Part shown: in pieces, positions 23,073 to 28,716 of the stretch | Position numbering within the stretch: position 1 is the first letter of the stretch | How the letters are laid out: every line of letters begins with the position of its first letter | Origin: DATJPR01 sp035506295 | GTDB lineage: Bacteria > Bacteroidota > Ignavibacteria > UBA10030 > UBA6906 | DNA: 28,716 nt | NCBI GenBank assembly: GCA_035506295.1 | Contig: DATJPR010000026.1 | Span: 1 to 28,716 of the forward strand | Direction: 5' to 3' | Program-made: the position numbers and the translations under genes | The notes under the pieces: generated by a model | Database searches by the model: none | What the model saw: only the letters and a program-made list of their open reading frames with translations | What the model was told of the DNA's origin: nothing

Positions 23073-24539
23073 ATGGCAGACGATCACGAACATGCATTTC
23101 GACGGGAACTGAAAGTCCTCGATTCGACGATGCTGGTCATGGGTTCGATGATCGGCTCCGGGATCTTCATCGTGAGCGCGGACATTGCGCGGACGGTCGG
23201 AGGCCCCGGCCTTCTTCTCCTTGTCTGGCTCATCACCGGTCTCGTGACGGTCACGGCCGCGCTCTCCTACGGCGAGCTTGCGGGCATGATGCCGCACGCG
23301 GGCGGGCAGTACGTCTACCTGCGGGAGGCCTACAATCCGCTGATCGGTTTCCTGTACGGATGGACGCTGTTCCTCGTGATCCAGTCCGGCACCATCGCCG
23401 CCGTCGCGGTGGCCTTCGCGAAATTCACCGCTCTCCTCGTCCCGGCGCTCGGCGAAAGCACCGTCCTTCTCACCGTCTTTCACCATTCCGTGACCGCGGC
23501 GCAACTCGTCGCCATCGCCACCATTCTCGTCCTCACGCTGATCAACATGCGAGGGATCCACGGCGGCCGCCTGGTGCAGAACACGTTCACGATCGCGAAG
23601 ACGACGGCGCTCTTCGGACTGATCGTTGTCGGGCTGCTGCTCGCGCACGACCACTACGCGTTCACCGCGAATCTCTCGCGGTTCTGGGAGGCATCACGGA
23701 CGGAGGTATCGCAAGGCGTCGTGTCGACGATTCCTCTGACGGGGTTCGGCATTCTCATGGCGATCGGGGCGGCGATGGTCGGCTCGCTGTTCTCGAGCGA
23801 TGCCTGGAACAACATCACGTTCACCGCTGCGGAGGTCGTCAACCCTCGCCGGACCATTCCCGTCAGCCTGGTGCTGGGGACGGGCATCGTCACACTCCTC
23901 TACTTGCTGGCGAACGTCGCCTATCTCGGCGTGCTGCCGTTCTGGGGGACACCGCAAGGCGCGGACGTGCTGTCGCGCGGGATGCAGTTCGCTTCCTCGG
24001 ACCGTGTCGCCACTGCTGCAGCGTGGGTCATGTTGGGACCGCCGGCGGCGATCCTGATGGCGGTGCTGATCATGGTTTCGACCTTCGGCTGCAACAATGG
24101 ACTGATCCTCGCGGGCGCGCGCGTGCAATACGCGATGGCGAACGATGGTCTCTTTTTCCGGAAATGCGGAACGCTCAACCGTCACGGTGTGCCGGGAGTG
24201 GCGCTGGTGATTCAGGCAGTGTGGGCGTCGCTGCTGTGCCTCTCGGGCTCGTACAGCGATCTTCTTGATTATGTGGTCTTCGCCGTCCTGATTTTCTACG
24301 CCCTCACCGTCGCGGGGATTTTTGTGCTGCGTCGCAGGCGCCCCGATGCCGAGCGGCCCTATCGCGCCCTCGGTTATCCCCTGATCCCGGCTGTCTATAT
24401 CCTCGCCGCACTCGCTATCGCCGCTGATCTCCTCGTGGTCAAACCGGACTTCACCTGGCCCGGAATGATCATCGTCCTCCTCGGCATACCCGTCTATTAT
24501 GTGTGGGTATTTCTCCGTCGTGGGACCGCAGGCCTGTAA
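23073..24539 (+). CDS. APC superfamily amino acid permease (LAT/SteT-like)
   Basis: This 488-residue polytopic transporter belongs to the L-type amino acid transporter side of the APC superfamily. Helix 1 reads MLVMGSMIGSGIFIVSADIA, a later segment MVGSLFSSDAWNNITFTAAE, then EVVNPRRTIPVSLVLG. The tail has RRPDAERPYRALGYPLIP. Those signatures differ from the neighbouring permease (GTGIFVLTG versus GSGIFIVSA), so the two are paralogs from different branches, not a recent duplication. The ATG at 23073 has GGAGG about 6 nt upstream. It is probably an amino acid uniporter or exchanger; substrate unknown. About 190 bp separate it from hppA. Confidence 0.93.
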   Translation: MADDHEHAFRRELKVLDSTMLVMGSMIGSGIFIVSADIARTVGGPGLLLLVWLITGLVTVTAALSYGELAGMMPHAGGQYVYLREAYNPLIGFLYGWTLFLVIQSGTIAAVAVAFAKFTALLVPALGESTVLLTVFHHSVTAAQLVAIATILVLTLINMRGIHGGRLVQNTFTIAKTTALFGLIVVGLLLAHDHYAFTANLSRFWEASRTEVSQGVVSTIPLTGFGILMAIGAAMVGSLFSSDAWNNITFTAAEVVNPRRTIPVSLVLGTGIVTLLYLLANVAYLGVLPFWGTPQGADVLSRGMQFASSDRVATAAAWVMLGPPAAILMAVLIMVSTFGCNNGLILAGARVQYAMANDGLFFRKCGTLNRHGVPGVALVIQAVWASLLCLSGSYSDLLDYVVFAVLIFYALTVAGIFVLRRRRPDAERPYRALGYPLIPAVYILAALAIAADLLVVKPDFTWPGMIIVLLGIPVYYVWVFLRRGTAGL

Positions 24540-24611
24540 GGCAAAAAAACTTGGGGCTTCCTTCGGTTTCCTGATGCCTTTATCGTTTCTTTTTCGTAAA
24601 TTACGCTATTG

Positions 24612-24656
24612 TGACGGCATGTTCGCTTGGAAGCCCTGGCCATTACGGGGCCGTCA
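24612..24656 (+). promoter_or_regulatory. Possible hairpin in the hppA leader
   Basis: TGACGGC (24612-24618) can pair with GCCGTCA (24650-24656) across a 31-nt loop, in the 187-bp gap before hppA. The gap is AT-rich up to about 24610, where a promoter may lie, but I cannot pick convincing -35 and -10 boxes. It matches no riboswitch class I recognise. Confidence 0.25.
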
Positions 24657-24726
24657 TCCTTCACACATTTGTTCTCACCCATATTCACAATCATAATTCA
24701 GGTAAGAAAGGAGCAAACCGGCTCCC

Positions 24727-26892
24727 ATGGAACTTACGCTGATCTTCGGTATCAGTATTTTGGGACTGCTGTTCGCCCTGTATCTCATCCGTGACGTGAT
24801 GAAACGGGATACAGGGACGTCACGAATGCGCGAGATTTCCGATGCTATCAAATCAGGTGCTGAGGCGTTTCTCCGCCGTCAAAACAGGACCATCCTGACG
24901 CTGGCGTTTGCGCTGGCGTGTCTGATTTTCATCCTCTATGCGTTCGTCCGCGCCCATAACGAAAACGACCCGGTGGGAAGCACGATGTCGCTCGCGTTCT
25001 GGACCACCATCTCCTTCCTATTCGGCGCTCTTTGTTCGGTTGCCGCCGGTTACATGGGGATGTGGGTCGCCATCCGATCGAACATCCGTTCGGCGGCCGG
25101 TGCAATGAAATCGATGAACAACGCGCTCCAGCCTGCCCTGCGCGGCGGGGCCGTGTCCGGGTTCTTTGTCGTGGCGCTGAGCCTTCTCGGCGTCGCGGGT
25201 CTGTTTGCCCTCGTGAACGTTTCGGGGGTCACCCAGGACGTCGCGAAAATCCCGTTGCTGATCGTCGGCTATGGCTTCGGTGCGAGCTTCGTCGCCCTCT
25301 TCGCCCAGCTGGGCGGAGGAATCTATACGAAGGCCGCGGATGTCGGCGCTGACCTCGTCGGCAAAGTGGAAGCGGGGATCCCGGAAGACGATCCGAGAAA
25401 TCCGGCCGTCATCGCCGATCTCGTCGGCGATAACGTCGGCGATTGCGCAGGTCGTGGCGCCGACTTGTTCGAATCCACGGCGGCCGAGAACATCGGGGCC
25501 ATGATCCTTGCTGCCGGACTCTACACCTCCAACAAGGCCGTCTTCGGCGAAACCGGACTCCTGGCGATCCTCCTGTTCCCGCTCATCGCCCGCGCCTTCG
25601 GTATCATCGCGTCCATCATCGGCATTCTCTCCGTGCGCGTCAAGGAGACCGAAGATCCCATGAAGGCCCTCAACCGCGGCTACTATGTGACCGCAGTGCT
25701 CGCCATGATCGGGTTCTACATCGCTGCACGATGGATCTTTGGCGCCGACTACTATTTGAACTTCTTCTTCTGTGGATTGATCGGCGTTGCGACCTCCGTA
25801 GGCTTCGTGATCATCACCCAATACTACACCGAGTACCGCTATCGCCCGGTCAAATCCATTGCCATCGCTTCCCAGACCGGTCCGGCCACCAACATCATCG
25901 CCGGAATTGCGGTCGGCATGGAATCGACCGGCTATCCGGTCCTGGTGATTGCGGCTGCGATTATCGGCGCGTACGTCCTCGGCGACCATTCCGGGCTGGC
26001 GAACGCAGGCCTCTTCGGCACTGCAGTTGCCACGATGGGCATGCTCTCCACCGCGGCGTTCATCCTCGCGATGGACACGTTCGGGCCGATCACGGACAAC
26101 GCAGGCGGTATCGTCGAGATGAGTCAACAGCCGGCGGAGATCCGCGAAAAGACCGACAGGCTCGATTCGGTCGGCAACACCACGAAAGCCCTGACGAAGG
26201 GTTATGCCGTGGGATCGGCGGCGCTCGCAGCGTTTCTGCTGTTCAGCGCATATCTTGATGAAGTCCGGAACTACTGGCCGGGATTCTCCGGCGTCATCAA
26301 CCTGAACAAGCCCGAGATCTTTGTCGGCGCAATGTTCGGTGCGATGCTGGTGTTCCTCTTCTCTTCGCTGGCGATCCGCGCAGTCGGCCGCGCCGCGTAT
26401 GCCATCATCAACAACGTCCGTGATCAATTCAAAAACAATCCCGGCATCATGGCGGGCACGGCAAAGCCGGACTACGGTCAGTGCGTGGACATTGCGACGA
26501 AGTCGGCGCTGAAAGAAATGGTCGCCCCCGGTCTGCTCGTCGTCGGCATGCCTATCGCCGTCGGACTTGTCTTCCGCTGGCTCTTCGATCTACTGGGACA
26601 TCCCGTAAACGGTGCCAGCGGTGCGGAAGTCGTCGGCGGTCTGCTCATGGTCGGCACGATTGTCGGGATTCTCATGGCGCTCTTCCTGAACAACGGCGGC
26701 GGCGCGTGGGACAATGCCAAGAAATACATTGAGACGGGCCAACTCGGCGGCAAACGCTCCGATACGCACAAGGCTGCCGTGGTCGGGGATACCGTCGGCG
26801 ATCCATTCAAGGATACCGCCGGTCCGTCGCTCCACGTGCTCGTGAAGCTTCTCAGTACCATCACGCTGGTCCTCGCACCACTGTTCATCTGA
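24727..26892 (+). CDS. hppA: Membrane-bound proton-pumping pyrophosphatase (K+-independent type)
   Basis: HppA hydrolyses pyrophosphate and pumps ions across the inner membrane, saving energy from biosynthetic PPi. This 721-residue, multi-helix protein has the full active site: GGGIYTKAADVGADLVGKVE (residues 196-215), then DDPRNPAVIADLVGDNVGDC and GRGADLFES, and a C-terminal GDTVGDPFKDTAGPSLHVLV. The K+-dependence switch reads GNTTKA with K487; K+-dependent enzymes have Ala at this lysine position. It is therefore predicted K+-independent, and since known Na+ pumps of the family are K+-dependent, a proton pump. The ATG at 24727 lies about 13 nt after AAAGGAG, slightly far. Tandem hairpins follow the stop codon, so it is probably monocistronic. 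Confidence 0.97.
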   Translation: MELTLIFGISILGLLFALYLIRDVMKRDTGTSRMREISDAIKSGAEAFLRRQNRTILTLAFALACLIFILYAFVRAHNENDPVGSTMSLAFWTTISFLFGALCSVAAGYMGMWVAIRSNIRSAAGAMKSMNNALQPALRGGAVSGFFVVALSLLGVAGLFALVNVSGVTQDVAKIPLLIVGYGFGASFVALFAQLGGGIYTKAADVGADLVGKVEAGIPEDDPRNPAVIADLVGDNVGDCAGRGADLFESTAAENIGAMILAAGLYTSNKAVFGETGLLAILLFPLIARAFGIIASIIGILSVRVKETEDPMKALNRGYYVTAVLAMIGFYIAARWIFGADYYLNFFFCGLIGVATSVGFVIITQYYTEYRYRPVKSIAIASQTGPATNIIAGIAVGMESTGYPVLVIAAAIIGAYVLGDHSGLANAGLFGTAVATMGMLSTAAFILAMDTFGPITDNAGGIVEMSQQPAEIREKTDRLDSVGNTTKALTKGYAVGSAALAAFLLFSAYLDEVRNYWPGFSGVINLNKPEIFVGAMFGAMLVFLFSSLAIRAVGRAAYAIINNVRDQFKNNPGIMAGTAKPDYGQCVDIATKSALKEMVAPGLLVVGMPIAVGLVFRWLFDLLGHPVNGASGAEVVGGLLMVGTIVGILMALFLNNGGGAWDNAKKYIETGQLGGKRSDTHKAAVVGDTVGDPFKDTAGPSLHVLVKLLSTITLVLAPLFI

Positions 26893-26930
26893 TGTGCGAT
26901 CCCGGTACGGGACCAATGCCACATTCATGC

Positions 26931-26970
26931 GAAGACGCCTTCCTTGACGTTTGTCGAAGAAGGCGTCTTC
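26931..26970 (+). terminator. Strong 12-bp hairpin downstream of hppA
   Basis: GAAGACGCCTTC (26931-26942) and its exact reverse complement GAAGGCGTCTTC (26959-26970) enclose a 16-nt loop that can itself partly pair (TTGAC with GTCGAA). Only a short ATTT follows, so it is a stable 3' end structure rather than a textbook intrinsic terminator. A smaller stem TCCCG/CGGGA lies at 26909-26921. Confidence 0.6.
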
Positions 26971-26979
26971 ATTTCCGCT

Positions 26980-27020
26980 CCGCCGGCACGGAGAACTCCG
27001 CACCGGCGGTGGCTGTTTTT
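26980..27020 (+). terminator. Second hairpin with T-tract, likely intrinsic terminator
   Basis: A 7-bp outer stem CCGCCGG (26980-26986) / CCGGCGG (27003-27009) and an inner CGGAG (26989-26993) / CTCCG (26996-27000) are separated by a symmetric CA/CA internal loop. Five T residues (27016-27020) follow 6 nt after the stem. It lies 44 bp before the aldo/keto reductase start, so it could terminate hppA transcripts or act in the reductase leader. Confidence 0.5.
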
Positions 27021-27063
27021 CCAGGAAAGAGATGGACGCTGCAAACTGACAAGGAGGATATCG

Positions 27064-28053
27064 GTGAATCGAAGACACATCGGGAGGATCGGATTTTCCA
27101 CATCCGCCCTGGGCCTGGGGTGCATGGGCATGTCGGAATTCTACGGCGGGCGGGATGACAACGAAGCGATCGCGACCATTCACCGGGCGATCGATCTCGG
27201 CGTGACCTTCCTGGACACCGCCGACATGTACGGGCCGTTCATCAATGAGGAACTGGTGGGCAAGGCGATCGCGGGGAAACGTCAGCAGGTCAACATCGCG
27301 ACGAAGTTCGGCATCATGCGTGATCCCTCCAACCCGAATGTCCGCGGCGTCAGCGGTCGACCAACCTATGTCCGGTCATCCTGCGAAGCAAGTCTGAAGA
27401 GACTGGGCGTGGACGTCATCGACCTCTACTACCAGCACCGGGTCGATCCGGCGACGCCGATCGAGGAAACCGTCGGTGCCATGGCGGATCTCGTCCGTGA
27501 AGGGAAAGTCAGGTACATCGGATTGTCAGAGGCCGGCCCGAAAACGCTTCGGCGCGCGGCCGCGGTTCATCCCATCACTGCGCTGCAGACGGAATATTCG
27601 CTCTGGTCGCGCGATCCGGAAGACGAAATTCTCCCGACCTGCCGGGAGCTCGGCATCGGCTTCGTCGCCTACAGTCCCCTCGGCCGCGGGTTCCTCACCG
27701 GGAGGTTCCGGTCGATCGACGATCTGCCCGCGGACGATTATCGAAGGCGTTCCCCGCGGTTCATGGGGGAGAATTTTGCGAAGAACCTGGAGCTCGTGAG
27801 GAAGGTCGCCGAGATCGCGCGGGAAAAATCGTGCACGCCCTCGCAACTTGCGCTGGCCTGGGTGCTGGCCCGCGGGACGGACATCGTGCCGATTCCGGGG
27901 ACGAAAAGGCGGGGGTATCTTGAGGAAAATACGGGCGCGCTTGGTGTGCAACTCACTGATGACGATCTCGCCCGCATAGACGCGGTTGCGCCGCGGGGAG
28001 TTGCCGCCGGGCCCCGCTACCCTGAGACCATGATGCAATTGCTCAACGGCTGA
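27064..28053 (+). CDS. Aldo/keto reductase
   Basis: This 329-residue NADPH-dependent oxidoreductase has the TIM-barrel aldo/keto reductase fold. The catalytic tetrad is visible: D51 and Y56 in FLDTADMYGPF, K81 in ATKFG, and H125 in LYYQHRVD, the QHR form typical of the AKR13-like group. Cofactor-binding elements include YSPLGRGFLTGRF and VPIPGTKRRGYLEEN near the C-terminus. The start is a GTG at 27064 with AAGGAGG about 6 nt upstream; the open frame extends further upstream to 26944 but runs through the hppA hairpins. Its substrate, probably a small aldehyde or ketone, is unknown. It is convergent with gpsA, with 11 bp between stop codons. Confidence 0.94.
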   Translation: MNRRHIGRIGFSTSALGLGCMGMSEFYGGRDDNEAIATIHRAIDLGVTFLDTADMYGPFINEELVGKAIAGKRQQVNIATKFGIMRDPSNPNVRGVSGRPTYVRSSCEASLKRLGVDVIDLYYQHRVDPATPIEETVGAMADLVREGKVRYIGLSEAGPKTLRRAAAVHPITALQTEYSLWSRDPEDEILPTCRELGIGFVAYSPLGRGFLTGRFRSIDDLPADDYRRRSPRFMGENFAKNLELVRKVAEIAREKSCTPSQLALAWVLARGTDIVPIPGTKRRGYLEENTGALGVQLTDDDLARIDAVAPRGVAAGPRYPETMMQLLNG

Positions 28054-28059
28054 GCCGTT
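28045..28059. terminator. Bidirectional hairpin with the stop codon as its loop
   Basis: AACGGC (28045-28050) and GCCGTT (28054-28059) form a perfect 6-bp stem whose 3-nt loop is the TGA stop codon of the aldo/keto reductase. A short pyrimidine run (TTCTTT) follows on the plus strand. On the minus strand it lies 5 bp after the gpsA stop codon, so it could serve both convergent genes. Confidence 0.45.
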
Positions 28060-28064
28060 CTTTG

Positions 28065-28716
28065 CTACATCTCACCCTTCGGATCCCTCGTCATAAGGTC
28101 GTGGCAAGCGGCCAGCGGATCCTTGCCTTCAAAAAGGATCTTGTGCACCTCGGCAACGATCGGCACTTCGACCCCGGTCTTTCGCGCCAGGTCGTAGGCC
28201 GATTGCGTGGTGGCTATCCCCTCCGCAACCATCACCATCTGCCCGAGGATCTCCGGGAGCTTTCGCCCTTTCCCGATCTCCACGCCGACGTAGCGGTTCC
28301 TGCTGTGCCGGCTCATGCAGGTCACCATGAGATCGCCGATGCCCGAGAGACCCGAGAACGTTCGGATGTGCGCGCCGAGAGCAACGCCGAGGCGCGCAAT
28401 CTCCGCGATGCCCCGGGTCATGACCGCGGCCTTCGTGTTGTCCCCGAGCTCCGCACCATCGATGATCCCCGCCGAAATCGCGATCACATTTTTCAATGAC
28501 CCGCCCAGCTCGACACCCCGGATATCGTTCGACACGTACACGCGGAAATACGGGAGCATGAAAGCTTCCTGCACGAGGCGGGCCGTGCCGAGGTTTGTCG
28601 AGGCGGCGACGACCGTCGTCGGGACGCGCTTGCTGACCTCCTCCGCATGGCTCGGCCCTGAAAGCGTCACGATCTGATCGGGGGGCAGGCGCGGGACAAC
28701 CTGGCCGAGGACCTCC
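28065..28716 (-). CDS. gpsA: Glycerol-3-phosphate dehydrogenase [NAD(P)+] (N-terminal part outside window)
   Basis: GpsA reduces dihydroxyacetone phosphate to sn-glycerol-3-phosphate, the backbone for phospholipids. The window holds the C-terminal ~216 residues. They include TLSGPSHAEEV at the left side of the active site, VELGGSLKNVIAISAGI with the catalytic lysine, GDNTKAAVMTRGIAEI, and FSGLSGIGDLMVTCMSRHSR followed by NRYVG, all standard for the family. The N-terminal Rossmann domain with the NAD(P)-binding GxGxxG lies beyond 28716, and the frame is open to the edge. It ends 11 bp from the convergent aldo/keto reductase. Confidence 0.96.
   Translation of the reverse strand, partial: EVLGQVVPRLPPDQIVTLSGPSHAEEVSKRVPTTVVAASTNLGTARLVQEAFMLPYFRVYVSNDIRGVELGGSLKNVIAISAGIIDGAELGDNTKAAVMTRGIAEIARLGVALGAHIRTFSGLSGIGDLMVTCMSRHSRNRYVGVEIGKGRKLPEILGQMVMVAEGIATTQSAYDLARKTGVEVPIVAEVHKILFEGKDPLAACHDLMTRDPKGEM

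Noticed and set aside
21720..23654. 644-codon minus-strand open frame opposite the amino acid permeases
   Set aside because: Composition is extreme (Arg, Asp, Glu, His), it spans two real permease genes and their gap, and shows no family motif.
25018..26427. 469-codon minus-strand open frame opposite hppA
   Set aside because: Codon-bias shadow of the highly conserved pyrophosphatase; no domain recognised.
1..28716. CRISPR arrays, tRNA or rRNA genes, insertion sequences, prophage genes
   Set aside because: No spaced direct repeats, cloverleaf-like sequences, transposase motifs or terminal inverted repeats were found by reading; the only tandem repeats have 7-8 bp units without spacers.

Overview
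This 28.7 kb high-GC window looks like chromosomal DNA from a Gram-negative bacterium of the Fibrobacteres-Chlorobi-Bacteroidota neighbourhood, most likely an Ignavibacteria/Chlorobi-like or related Bacteroidota lineage. The pointers are a GWxTD-domain protein next to a BamA/TamA-like outer-membrane protein, a secreted DUF3108 protein, a proton-pumping pyrophosphatase, and candidate promoters with -10 boxes of the TAnnTT type. This placement is inference and no marker gene settles it. Nearly all of the window is coding. I see no tRNA, rRNA, CRISPR array, insertion sequence or prophage gene.

Region 1 (1-13455, all minus strand) is a long, tightly packed gene train. In transcription order it holds dnaG primase, a family 9 glycosyltransferase, a secreted DUF3108 protein, a conserved protein of uncertain function (deoxyhypusine-synthase-like), a CPBP membrane protease, cdsA, rimO, a GWxTD protein, a BamA/TamA-like protein, rnhB, a YraN-family protein and cstA (cut by the window edge). 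Several neighbours overlap by 4 bp (ATGA), so parts of the train are probably translationally coupled. The theme is cell-envelope biogenesis (lipid, glycan, outer membrane) mixed with housekeeping.

Region 2 (13456-13814) is the only long non-coding stretch. It holds three adjacent degenerate short-tandem-repeat blocks: a purine-only octamer block and two different heptamer blocks. A plausible promoter and a stand-alone response regulator receiver protein follow.

Region 3 (14196-18211, minus strand) is the most interesting part: a compact cassette of two D-Ala-D-Ala-ligase-like ATP-grasp enzymes, a small GNAT acetyltransferase and a lysine 2,3-aminomutase-type radical SAM enzyme, with its own promoter. 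I read it as a candidate pathway that makes a beta-amino acid (probably beta-lysine) and joins it into a small amide or peptide, perhaps acetylated. recG lies upstream on the same strand.

Region 4 (20571-28716) contains, on the plus strand, a DedA-family membrane protein, two APC amino-acid permeases, a K+-independent type membrane pyrophosphatase (hppA) followed by tandem hairpins, and an aldo/keto reductase. The reductase converges on gpsA (minus strand, cut by the window edge) across a hairpin whose loop is the reductase stop codon.
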